A DNA stretch of 64,000 bases from Roseovarius bejariae. Its GTDB lineage: Bacteria; Pseudomonadota; Alphaproteobacteria; Rhodobacterales; Rhodobacteraceae. The notes under the pieces are model-generated. The model made no database searches, was not told the origin of the DNA, and saw only the letters and a list, made by a program, of their open reading frames with translations. Below are positions 1 to 7,756 of this stretch, one piece after another (the first letter of the stretch is position 1; each line of letters starts with the position of its first letter). A program made the translations under genes and the position numbers. The stretch covers positions 2,795,501 to 2,859,500 of the forward strand of contig NZ_SZWE01000001.1 in the NCBI RefSeq assembly GCF_009669325.1, read 5' to 3'.

Positions 1-78
1 ATCAAGCGCGGCGAAGGCCGCAATGGTGCGGTGATCGGTCAACCCGATGTGATGACATCCGTCACGGTGACGGAATAA
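1..78 (+). CDS. 3' end of a truncated gene, unknown product
   Basis: The first reading frame is open from the window edge to a TAA at 76-78 and gives 25 C-terminal residues ending in SVTVTE. It stops 4 bases before the next start on the same strand, so the two genes are probably cotranscribed. The remaining piece is too short to assign to a family. Confidence 0.5.
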   Translation: MKRGEGRNGAVIGQPDVMTSVTVTE

Positions 79-82
79 CAGG

Positions 83-883
83 TTGGCAGGTCCGACGGGA
101 TATGAGCCGCTCAATACCCTCAAGCCTGTGGCTGAGGGCATCTGGCTGATCGACGGGCCTGCCATAACATTCATGGGCTTGCCGTTTTCGACCCGTGCCA
201 CGGTGGTGCGCTTGGAGAACGGCGATTTGTGGGTGCATTCGCCCACGCAATTGACCGATGGCTTGCGCGAAGAATTGGAGGCTGTCGGACCGGTGGCGCA
301 TCTGGTCGCGCCGAACTGGATTCATTATGCGCATGTCGCCGAGTGGCTGGCGGCCTTTCCCAAGGCCGCCTTCTGGGCAGCGCCCGGTGTCGTGGCGCGG
401 GCCGAGAAGAAGGGGCTGACGTTGCCGAAACCCCGAGATTTGCAGGCCGACAAAGCCGAAAGACCTTGGGCTGGCCAGCTACGGCAGATGATCGTGCAGG
501 GCAGTAAAGCGCATCGCGAGGCCGTGTTTTTTCACAAGGCCAGCAAGACATTGATCCTGACGGACCTGATCGAGGCCTTCGAGTCCGAGAAACTGCCGGT
601 CTGGATGCGGCCCTTGGTCTGGATCGCGGGGATCGACGACAGCGACGGGAAGATGCCGCCCGATATGCGCTGGAGCTTCAGGGACAAGGCGGCATTGGCC
701 CGGGATGTAGAGGCCATGATCGGCTGGGAACCCGAGCGGGTGATCCTTGCGCATGGGCGGTGGTATGAGCGCAATGGCGTGGCCGAGTTGGAGCGGGCCT
801 TTCGCCGGGTGTTGAAGGATCATCGCTGGGACAAATTGGTCAAGCATGCCAAGGACAAGCACGCGGAGCGCTCTGATAAGTGA
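83..883 (+). CDS. DUF4336 family protein
   Basis: 266 residues. The N-terminus (NTLKPVAEGIWLIDGP) and the central PNWIHYAHVAEW stretch match the DUF4336 family, which is thought to have a metallo-beta-lactamase-like fold; no biochemical role is established. A HGRWYERNG segment lies near the C-terminus. The start is a TTG, chosen because no ATG or GTG in this frame lies before the conserved N-terminus; a GGAACAGGTTG-like stretch precedes it. There is no signal peptide, so it should be cytoplasmic. It follows the truncated upstream gene by 4 bases and converges on the DUF1294 gene, whose stop lies 6 bases downstream. Confidence 0.8.
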   Translation: MAGPTGYEPLNTLKPVAEGIWLIDGPAITFMGLPFSTRATVVRLENGDLWVHSPTQLTDGLREELEAVGPVAHLVAPNWIHYAHVAEWLAAFPKAAFWAAPGVVARAEKKGLTLPKPRDLQADKAERPWAGQLRQMIVQGSKAHREAVFFHKASKTLILTDLIEAFESEKLPVWMRPLVWIAGIDDSDGKMPPDMRWSFRDKAALARDVEAMIGWEPERVILAHGRWYERNGVAELERAFRRVLKDHRWDKLVKHAKDKHAERSDK

Positions 884-889
884 TGGCCT

Positions 890-1165
890 CTAACGGGCCA
901 GCCAAAGACCTGCGACGATGATCTGGACGGCCAGGATCGTGAAGAGATAACGGCGGAACGGCTGTTTGCGGGTTTTGTGTGAAAACCCGTGGATAGCGGC
1001 AAAGATGCCCGGCGTGCCGCCAAGGGCCGCGAGCCAGAGCAGGCGGCGTTCCGGGATGCGGCGGCGGCGCTTTCGGGCGGCGCGTTTATCCAATGCCATC
1101 CACAAAAATGCCGCGATGTTGATCGCGGTGATCCATATCAGGGCAAATTCAAAGAGATTTGGCAT
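890..1165 (-). CDS. DUF1294 family small membrane protein
   Basis: 91 residues with two hydrophobic helices (about residues 5-24 and 74-90) around a basic loop (KRAARKRRRRIPERRLL) and the DUF1294 signature ALGGTPGIFAAIHGFSHKT. Members are small inner-membrane proteins of unknown function, sometimes fused to cold-shock domains. It reads away from the XRE regulator gene, so the 146-bp gap at 1166-1311 holds both promoters. The ATG start gives the usual family length. Confidence 0.8.
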   Translation of the reverse strand: MPNLFEFALIWITAINIAAFLWMALDKRAARKRRRRIPERRLLWLAALGGTPGIFAAIHGFSHKTRKQPFRRYLFTILAVQIIVAGLWLAR

Positions 1166-1238
1166 GGCGGGCCTGTGGTTTGGCGAACCTGTGCGATAGC
1201 TGCTGATTGGGCCGCTCGCAAGGGTGCTGCACTGCGGC

Positions 1239-1302
1239 GTGAAATTTTTGTTGATTTTTTCATGGATTCGGTTGAGCGTGAAAAACGGGACGAATTTTTC
1301 AC
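1239..1302. promoter_or_regulatory. two inverted repeats upstream of the XRE-cupin gene, likely operator
   Basis: GTGAAAAA (1278-1285) and TTTTTCAC (1295-1302) form a perfect 8-bp inverted repeat with a 9-bp spacer, ending 9 bp before the regulator ATG. A second, looser pair, GTGAAA (1239-1244) and TTTTTTCA (1255-1262), lies just upstream. Twin palindromes this close to a regulator start suggest autoregulation. The binding protein is inferred. Confidence 0.5.
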
Positions 1303-1311
1303 GGAAGTTAC

Positions 1312-1884
1312 ATGCAGCAAAACGCGATCAGCACGTCACAAACGCTCGGAAAGGACCTGCGGGCCCTGCGCAAGGCGCGGGGTCTGACCCTGTCGGATTT
1401 GTCCGAGATTTTGGGGCGGTCGGTTGGATGGCTGAGCCAGGTGGAGCGCGACCTTTCGGAGCCGTCGATCAGTGACCTGCGCGAGATCGCGGCGGCACTG
1501 GGCGTGCCGATGTCGATGCTGTTCGGCCATGCGAGCGCGCCGGTGGAAGAACAGGGCTATGTCGTGCGGGCCGGGGCACGGCGGCCCATGGGCGCGGGCG
1601 AGGAAGGGTTGGTCGAGGAGTTGCTTTCGCCCGACCTGACCGATGATTTCGAGGTGATCCACTCCACTTTTGCGCCGGGATCGAAAATGCGAGTGCCCGC
1701 CAAACGGCCGACGCAGGAGGTGGGTTATGTCATTTCCGGGCAGTTGGAGTTGCAGATCGGAGAGCGGGTGTTTTCGCTTGGGCCCGGCGACAGTTTCCGC
1801 TTTCGTGGAGAGCTTTATAGTTGGTCCAACCCGCATGACACCCCTTGCGTGGCGATCTGGGTAATCGCCCCGCCGGTGTATTGA
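1312..1884 (+). CDS. XRE-family regulator with C-terminal cupin
   Basis: 190 residues. An N-terminal HTH_3 domain (about residues 11-68: LGKDLRALRKARGLTLSDLS, then SVGWLSQVERD) is joined to a cupin_2 sensor domain (about 110-185, with VGYVISGQLELQIGERVF and LGPGDSFRF). The arrangement is that of PuuR-like regulators of amine and amino-acid catabolism. The ligand is unknown; the adjacent betaine and dimethylglycine genes make a methylated amine or its product a reasonable guess. The ATG at 1312 lies just after a perfect inverted repeat. The gene ends 9 bases before the first LysE-type exporter and probably heads that operon. Confidence 0.85.
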   Translation: MQQNAISTSQTLGKDLRALRKARGLTLSDLSEILGRSVGWLSQVERDLSEPSISDLREIAAALGVPMSMLFGHASAPVEEQGYVVRAGARRPMGAGEEGLVEELLSPDLTDDFEVIHSTFAPGSKMRVPAKRPTQEVGYVISGQLELQIGERVFSLGPGDSFRFRGELYSWSNPHDTPCVAIWVIAPPVY

Positions 1885-1893
1885 GGGGATGAA

Positions 1894-2514
1894 ATGAGTT
1901 TCGAGGCTTGGACCATATTCGCGCTGTTTTGGGTGGTGTTCGTGACCACGCCGGGGCCGAACCATTTGAATTGCCTGCGCAACGGCATGACCGTGGGGTT
2001 TCGCCGGGGGCTTTGGGGTGTCTTGGCGATCCTGTGTCAGGCGAGCCTGTTCCTGACGCTGTCGGCGGCGGGGGTGACGGCGCTGATCGCCACTTCGCCT
2101 TTTGGGTTTGCCGTGGCCAAGTGGATCGGGGCCGGGGTCCTGATCTGGTTGGGGGCGCGCGGCTGGATCATGGCACGGCGGCCCGTTGCAGAGGAACCCG
2201 TCACGCGTGGGTCGGTGTTTTGGCGGGGATTCATGATCGCGACCATCAACCCGAAAAGCGTGGCAGGGTATCTGGCGGCCTTCAGCCAGTTCGTGCAACC
2301 CGATGTGCCGATCTGGGAGCAGATGTGGGTTATTTTCCCCACGGCCCTGACCATCACCGCGCTGAGTTACACCGGCTTTACCGCCTTGGGCGCGGGATTG
2401 GGCCGGGTGGCGTTGAACGCGGTGTTCAACGTCTGGCTGCGCCGCGCGATGGCCGCCTGTTTCGTGGCCTATGGCGTGGCGCTTGGCGCGGCTTCGGTGC
2501 CGGGAAGGGGGTAG
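1894..2514 (+). CDS. LysE/RhtB family exporter
   Basis: 206 residues, about six hydrophobic segments. The LysE hallmark TTPGPNHLNCLRNGMTVG follows the first helix, and the later INPKSVAGYLAAFSQFV segment is typical of the RhtB branch. The family exports amino acids and related small zwitterions through the inner membrane. GAGGGGATGAAATG supplies a clear ribosome site. It sits between the cupin regulator and a second LysE-type gene that starts 3 bases after its stop. The substrate cannot be read from sequence. Confidence 0.85.
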   Translation: MSFEAWTIFALFWVVFVTTPGPNHLNCLRNGMTVGFRRGLWGVLAILCQASLFLTLSAAGVTALIATSPFGFAVAKWIGAGVLIWLGARGWIMARRPVAEEPVTRGSVFWRGFMIATINPKSVAGYLAAFSQFVQPDVPIWEQMWVIFPTALTITALSYTGFTALGAGLGRVALNAVFNVWLRRAMAACFVAYGVALGAASVPGRG

Positions 2515-2517
2515 GCG

Positions 2518-3143
2518 ATGCTTTGGGATGTTTTGACCGGATTCGAGCCTGCCCTTCTGGCAGGGTTCATTGCCGCCGGGTTGCTTTTGAATATCACGCC
2601 GGGGCGGATTTCGTCTTTGTCTCGGCCAGCGGGATGCGGGGCGGGCCGCGCATGGGGATGGCCGCCGCCTTGGGCGTCAATCTGGGCATCGTTGTGCATG
2701 TGGCGATGGCGGCTGCGGGATTGTCGGCGATATTGCTGGCGCGGCCGGCGCTTTATGACGTGATCCGCTATGCCGGGGCGGCCTATCTTGTCTGGCTGGC
2801 AGTACAGGCGTGGCGCCATGCCGATAGGGTCGAGGAAGGACGCGCCGCGCAAAGCCTGTGGCGCGCGGTACGGCGTGGGTTCGTGACCAATGTGCTGAAC
2901 CCCAAGACGGCGCTGTTCATCTTTGCCTTCATTCCGCAGTTCACCGACCCCGCGATCGGCCCGCTTTGGGCGCAGATCGTGGTTTTGGGGGCGATATTTA
3001 CCGGGTTTGGCTTTGCCTTTTCGCTGTGCCTTGGCGCGGCGGCGGGGGGATTTGCCCATGTCTTGCGGGCCCGTGCGGGGCTTTTGAACCGTGTGGCGGG
3101 AGTGATGTTTGCCGGGCTGGCGGCGCGGCTGATCTGGGATTGA
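2518..3143 (+). pseudogene. second LysE/RhtB exporter, broken by a 1-base frameshift
   Basis: The reading frame from ATG 2518 encodes the start of a LysE protein up to LLNITPG, then leaves the family. The continuation (ADFVFVSASGMRGGPRMG, later VTNVLNPKTALFIFAFIPQF) runs in another frame to TGA 3141-3143. The break is in the G run at 2601-2604: one more G would restore NITPG-ADFVFV, the expected family motif. The remaining sequence has no other damage and gives a normal length of about 208 residues. Either a very recent inactivation, a phase-variable G tract or a sequencing error would explain it. It lies between an intact paralogue and the first FAD/GcvT oxidoreductase. Confidence 0.8.
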
Positions 3144-3187
3144 GGCAAGGGCCCTGGCAAACGGGGCCAGTACAAAGGGAGAAAGAC

Positions 3188-5635
3188 ATGGCGGATTTGC
3201 CAAACAAAGCAAAGGTTGTGGTGATTGGCGGCGGCGTTGTCGGGGCCTCGTGTCTTTATCATTTGGCCAAAAAGGGCTGGAGCGATTGTGTACTGCTGGA
3301 GAAAAACGAGCTGACCGCCGGGAGTACTTGGCACGCGGCGGGCAATGTACCATCGTTTTCGACCTCATGGGCCATCATGAACATGCAGCGCTATTCCATC
3401 GATCTTTATGCCCGCTTGGGCGAAGAGGTGGATTACCCGATGAATTACCACCAGACCGGATCGATCCGGTTGGCGCATTCCAAGGAGCGGATGCAGGAGT
3501 TCGAGCGCGCCAAGGGTTGGGGCAAGAACCAAGGCATGGATCTTGAAATTCTGAGCGTCGAGGAGATCAAGGAACGCTATCCCTTCATCGAAACCCATGA
3601 CCTTGAAGGCGCGTTATACGATCCCAACGATGGCGATATCGACCCCGCGCAAATCACCCAAGCCTTGGCCAAGGGCGCGCGTGACATGGGGGCAAAAGTT
3701 ATCCGTTTCTGCCCCGCGACCGGGGTGAGCCAAGACGGCGAGGGGTGGATCGTACATACCGACAAGGGCGATATTGCCTGTGACTACGTGGTGAACTCGG
3801 CCGGGTATTACGCGCAGCGCGTGGGTGAGTGGTTCAAGCCCTATGGCGGGCGGACCGTGCCGATGATGGTCATGAGCCATCAATATGTCCTGACCGAGGA
3901 GATCCCCGAGATCGAGGCATGGTCGAAGGCCAATGGCTGTAAGAAGCTGCCGCTTTTGCGGGATGTGGACGTGTCCTATTACTTCCGGCAGGAAAAGCAT
4001 GGCTTCAACATCGGCCCCTATGAGCCGAATTGTAAGGCGGAATGGGCCGAGTCGGGTGAGGCGATCCCCGAGGATTTCTCGTTCCAGCTTTGGTCGGACG
4101 ATCTGGACCGGATCGGGGACATCGTGGCCGATAGCATGGAGCGTGTGCCCTTGGCGGCGACTGCGGGGATCAGCCAGATCATCAACGGCCCCATCCCCTA
4201 TGCCCCCGATGGCATGCCCTTGATCGGGCCGATGCCGGGGGTGAAGAACGCCTTTGAATGCTGTGTCTTTACCTTTGGCATTGCCCAAGGGGGCGGCGCG
4301 GGCAAGGTGCTGGCCGAATGGGTGATTGATGGCGGGACCGAGTGGGATATGTGGGCCGTCGATCCGCGCCGTTACACCGATTACACCGATCACGACTATT
4401 GCGTGGCCAAGGGGATGGAAGTCTATGGTCACGAATACGCCATGCATTTCCCGCACCACGAATGGCCCGCGGGCCGCGACAAGAAGTTGTCGCCGGTGCA
4501 CGAGAAGGTCAAGGCGCTGGGCGGTCAGATGGGGGCTTATAATGGCTGGGAGCGGGCCAATTGGTTTGCCAAGCCCGGCGATGACACCAGCGAAGAGGCC
4601 ACGCAAACTTGGAATCGCAACGGGCCATGGGCCGTGCGCGTCAAGGAAGAATGCGAGGCGGTGCGCGATGCCTGTGGCGTGCTGGATCTGCCCGGGTTCA
4701 CCCGGCTTAGGGTTTCCGGTGCGGGGGCCGATGAGTGGTTGCGCGGCTTCGTGACCGGTGGCTTGCCCAAGGTGGGGCGGATGAACCTTGTTTACGTGGC
4801 CGATGATCGGGGTCGTATCCTGACGGAGTTTTCCTGTATCCGGTTGGAGGAGGACAGTTTCGTTTTGATCACCGCCGCCACGGCCCAGTGGCACGATGGC
4901 GAATTGGTGCGTAATGCCTTGCCCGAGGGGTTGGAGTGCTGCGAAACCACCACCGAGCGGGATGCTTTGCTGGTGGCCGGGCCGCAAAGCCGCGAGGTGC
5001 TGTCCGGGCTGACCGATGCCGATTTGTCCCTGCCGTGGCTGAGCCATCAGCATTGTACGGTGGCGGGCCAGAAGGCGTTTTTGATCCGGGTGAGTTTCAC
5101 CGGCGAGTTGGGCTGGGAAGTGCATGCCGAGAACGAGGCCATCCCGGCGATTTACGACGCGCTTCTTGAGGCCGGGGCCAAGCCCTTTGGCATGTATGCG
5201 TTGAATGCCTTGCGGATCGAAAAGGGCTATCGCGCGTGGAAAGGCGATTTGTCGACCGATTATTCGATGTTGGAAGGGGGATTGGAGCGCTTCGTGACGT
5301 TCGACAAGCCTCAGGAGTTCCCCGGCAAAGCCGCCCTGTTGGCCGAGAGACAGCAAGGCCGCAAAAAGGCCTTTGTGCAGTTGATCGTGGATGCGGGTGA
5401 GGCGGATGCGCCTTACATGGCCCCGATCTGGCACGAGGGCCAGATTGTCGGTGAGGTGACCAGCGGTACATGGGGCTACCGTGTCAATGCCTCGGTCGCG
5501 CTGGCCATGGTGCGGGCCGAGCTGGCGGTGCCGGGAACCGAACTGGAGGTCGAGATTTACGGTGAGCGGTGTCGCGCCGTTGTGCAACCCGATGCGCCCA
5601 TGTGGGACCCCGAGAACGAAAGGCTGTGGGCGTGA
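3188..5635 (+). CDS. FAD/GcvT oxidoreductase, dimethylglycine-dehydrogenase-like (copy 1)
   Basis: 815 residues. An N-terminal DAO-type FAD domain carries the dinucleotide motif VIGGGVVG (13-20) and TAGSTWHAAG (43-52); His49 matches the histidine that binds FAD covalently in dimethylglycine and sarcosine dehydrogenases. An FAO linker follows, then GCV_T (about 435-700) and GCV_T C-terminal (about 715-805) tetrahydrofolate domains. The expected reaction is oxidative N-demethylation of a methylated glycine with transfer of the one-carbon unit to folate. GGGAGAAAGACATG sets the start; longer in-frame starts run back into the LysE gene and are rejected. It heads a run with the quinone-oxidoreductase-like gene, betaine methyltransferase and a same-length paralogue. 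The exact substrate is inferred. Confidence 0.85.
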   Translation: MADLPNKAKVVVIGGGVVGASCLYHLAKKGWSDCVLLEKNELTAGSTWHAAGNVPSFSTSWAIMNMQRYSIDLYARLGEEVDYPMNYHQTGSIRLAHSKERMQEFERAKGWGKNQGMDLEILSVEEIKERYPFIETHDLEGALYDPNDGDIDPAQITQALAKGARDMGAKVIRFCPATGVSQDGEGWIVHTDKGDIACDYVVNSAGYYAQRVGEWFKPYGGRTVPMMVMSHQYVLTEEIPEIEAWSKANGCKKLPLLRDVDVSYYFRQEKHGFNIGPYEPNCKAEWAESGEAIPEDFSFQLWSDDLDRIGDIVADSMERVPLAATAGISQIINGPIPYAPDGMPLIGPMPGVKNAFECCVFTFGIAQGGGAGKVLAEWVIDGGTEWDMWAVDPRRYTDYTDHDYCVAKGMEVYGHEYAMHFPHHEWPAGRDKKLSPVHEKVKALGGQMGAYNGWERANWFAKPGDDTSEEATQTWNRNGPWAVRVKEECEAVRDACGVLDLPGFTRLRVSGAGADEWLRGFVTGGLPKVGRMNLVYVADDRGRILTEFSCIRLEEDSFVLITAATAQWHDGELVRNALPEGLECCETTTERDALLVAGPQSREVLSGLTDADLSLPWLSHQHCTVAGQKAFLIRVSFTGELGWEVHAENEAIPAIYDALLEAGAKPFGMYALNALRIEKGYRAWKGDLSTDYSMLEGGLERFVTFDKPQEFPGKAALLAERQQGRKKAFVQLIVDAGEADAPYMAPIWHEGQIVGEVTSGTWGYRVNASVALAMVRAELAVPGTELEVEIYGERCRAVVQPDAPMWDPENERLWA

Positions 5636-5649
5636 CGAGAGGGGCAACA

Positions 5650-6705
5650 ATGTCAGGTGTCTATCTGACCCGCCACGGCGGGCCAGAGGCGCTTGAATGG
5701 CGCGAGGATATTCCCATGCCAAGCCCGGGGCCGGGGGAGGTGTTGGTCAAGGTGCTGGCCGCTGGTGTGAACAACACCGATATCAACACGCGCGAGGGGT
5801 GGTATTCGGCGGATGTGACGGGGGCCACTGGTGAGATGCAGGAGGGCGTTGAGGCCGGCGGCTGGGCCGGGGCCTTGCGCTTACCGCTGATCCAGGGCGG
5901 CGATCTGTGTGGCCGGGTGGTGGCCCATGGGCCGGGGGCCGGGGCGATTGCTGTGGGCCGCCGCGCGACTTGTCCGATCAACCAGCCGCGCCCTAGCCCG
6001 GAAAACCCCGTGGGTTTCGAGGCCTTGGGCTCGGAATACGATGGGGCTTTTGCGGAATATTGCGTGGTGCCGGAGGGCGATCTTTACGATGTCACCGAGG
6101 CGCCACTCAGTGATGTCGAGATTGCCGCGATGCCCTGTGCCTTTGGTACGGCGGCGGGATTGTTGGACCGGGTGGGCTTTGGCCCGGGGCAACGGGTGTT
6201 GATCACCGGCGCCTCGGGCGGGGTTGGGTTGGCCGCAGTGCAACTGGCCGCGCAGGACGGGGTGGAGGTTGTCGGCGTCGCCTCCCCCGCCAAGACCGAT
6301 ATCGTGCAAGAGGCCGGGGCGGCACAGGTGTTGACCCGCGAGGACACTCCGCCAGCGGAGACCTTTCATGCGGTGATTGATCTGGTGGCCGGTCCGGCGT
6401 GGGCGGCCCTGATCGATGCCCTACGCCCCGGCGGGCACTACGCCGTGGCCGGGGCCATCGCCGGGCCTATGGTGGAGGCCGACCTGCGGCGGATCTATCT
6501 GCGCGACATCACGATCCATGGCTGTACCTATCAATCGCGAGAGGTGTTCGCGCAGCTGGTCAAGAAGATCAACGCGGGGCAACTGACGCCGAAGGTTTCC
6601 AGAACCTATGCGATGCGCGACATCCGTCAGGCGCAGAAAGATTTCATGGCCAAGACCTATGCGGGCAAGCTTGTGCTGCTGCCGCCCGACGGGGCGACGT
6701 CGTAA
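5650..6705 (+). CDS. alcohol dehydrogenase / quinone oxidoreductase family protein
   Basis: 351 residues of the zinc-type medium-chain dehydrogenase superfamily. The GroES-like N-terminal domain (GPGEVLVKVLAAGVNNTDIN) is followed by a Rossmann domain with VLITGASGGVGLAAVQLA (about 190-207). The catalytic zinc cysteine and histidine pattern is not evident, which fits the zinc-free quinone oxidoreductase branch using NADPH. An insertion (GWYSADVTGATGEMQEGVEAGGW) lies after the GroES core. The start at 5650 lies 14 bases after the upstream stop with GAGGGGCAACA before it. Translation appears coupled to its neighbours in the betaine cluster; its role there is unknown. Confidence 0.75.
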   Translation: MSGVYLTRHGGPEALEWREDIPMPSPGPGEVLVKVLAAGVNNTDINTREGWYSADVTGATGEMQEGVEAGGWAGALRLPLIQGGDLCGRVVAHGPGAGAIAVGRRATCPINQPRPSPENPVGFEALGSEYDGAFAEYCVVPEGDLYDVTEAPLSDVEIAAMPCAFGTAAGLLDRVGFGPGQRVLITGASGGVGLAAVQLAAQDGVEVVGVASPAKTDIVQEAGAAQVLTREDTPPAETFHAVIDLVAGPAWAALIDALRPGGHYAVAGAIAGPMVEADLRRIYLRDITIHGCTYQSREVFAQLVKKINAGQLTPKVSRTYAMRDIRQAQKDFMAKTYAGKLVLLPPDGATS

Positions 6706-6718
6706 AGGAAACAGCTCG

Positions 6719-7615
6719 ATGACCAGAATAACCCTTCTAGACGGATCGATCGGCCAGGAAGTGGTCAAGCGCGCGGGGGAAACCCCGACCCCGCTATGGT
6801 CGACGCAGGCCATGATCGACCATCCGGACTTGGTTGAGCAGGTGCATCTGGATTATCTGCGCGCCGGGGCAACCGTGATCAGCACAAACACCTACGCGGT
6901 TTTGCGGGATCGGTTGGCGCGGGTCGGATTGGAGGACCAAATGGGGGCATTGACCGATGCCGCCATCGCCGCCGCGCAGCGTGCAAGGGTCACCTGTGGC
7001 CGGGGGCGCATTGCCGGGGTGGTCGGGCCACTGGTTCAATCCTACCGCCCCGACCTCAGTCCGCCTGCACCCGAGGCCGCCCAGATTTACGCCGAGCCGG
7101 TGGCCCATTTGAAAGATCAGGTGGACCTATTGTTGCTTGAGACCATGGCCTCGGTCGATCAGGCCGAAGGATCCTTGCGCGCCGCCTCTGGACAGGGCCT
7201 TCCGGTTTGGCTGGCCGTTACGGTGGATGATGCCGATGGAAGCAGCCTGCGTTCGGGCGAGCCGCTCGCCGATCTTGCCCCGCTTGTGGCACACTTTCGG
7301 CCCGACGCGCTTTTGATCAATTGTTCGCGCCCAGAGGTCATTGCCCCGGCGCTGGAGGTGCTCAAAACCTTCGGCCTGCCCTTCGGGGCCTATGCCAATG
7401 GCTTCACCGCGATCAGCGAGGGGTTCCTGCAAGAGGCCCCCACCGTCGATGCCCTCAGCGCGCGGCACGACCTTGGCCCCGAAGCCTATGCGGATTTCAT
7501 CATGGACTGGATCGCGCAAGGCGCCACGATTGTTGGCGGCTGCTGCGAGGTGGGGCCGGAGCACATTCGCGCCATGGCGCATAAGATCAGGCAGGCGGGC
7601 CATGAGATCATCTGA
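6719..7615 (+). CDS. bmt: betaine-homocysteine S-methyltransferase family protein
   Basis: 298 residues of the homocysteine S-methyltransferase family. LLDGSIGQEV near the N-terminus, LLINCSRPEV and the C-terminal GGCCEVGPEHI supply the three zinc-binding cysteines. In this family a methyl group moves from glycine betaine (or another methyl donor) to homocysteine, giving methionine and dimethylglycine. The placement between two dimethylglycine-dehydrogenase-like genes supports betaine as donor. AAGGAAACAGCTCGATG gives the start, 13 bases after the upstream stop. Cytoplasmic. S-methylmethionine as donor is the main alternative. Confidence 0.85.
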   Translation: MTRITLLDGSIGQEVVKRAGETPTPLWSTQAMIDHPDLVEQVHLDYLRAGATVISTNTYAVLRDRLARVGLEDQMGALTDAAIAAAQRARVTCGRGRIAGVVGPLVQSYRPDLSPPAPEAAQIYAEPVAHLKDQVDLLLLETMASVDQAEGSLRAASGQGLPVWLAVTVDDADGSSLRSGEPLADLAPLVAHFRPDALLINCSRPEVIAPALEVLKTFGLPFGAYANGFTAISEGFLQEAPTVDALSARHDLGPEAYADFIMDWIAQGATIVGGCCEVGPEHIRAMAHKIRQAGHEII

Positions 7616-7656
7616 TTTACGGGTTTTTTCTTGGCAAAAATACCCCGGGGGTAACG

Positions 7657-7725
7657 TTGAAAATCCATGGATTTTCAATGTAGGGGGCAGCGCCCCCGAC
7701 CGGTCGGATCGCGCAAGCGATCCGA
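7657..7725. repeat. cluster of three palindromes between bmt and the second FAD/GcvT gene
   Basis: A perfect 22-bp palindrome centred on CCATGG (7657-7678) is followed by a GGGGGC/GCCCCC hairpin (7683-7697) and a TCGGATCGC/GCGATCCGA hairpin with a GCAA loop (7704-7725). They follow a TACCCCGGGGGTA stretch at 7641-7653. The 141-bp gap has no gene. Similar GC-box hairpins recur after ribD, which points to a dispersed extragenic element or a processing/attenuation site. Confidence 0.6.
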
Positions 7726-7756
7726 GACATGACTTCAAGGCAAAATGAGGAAAACA

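Noticed and set aside
2858..3187. extended N-terminus for the first FAD/GcvT gene
   Set aside because: The added residues are the LysE gene read in another frame; the conserved N-terminus starts at 3188.
3614..5722. 702-codon minus-strand open frame
   Set aside because: Antisense shadow of the first FAD/GcvT oxidoreductase; rich in His, Pro and Arg, as expected for a GC-rich shadow frame.
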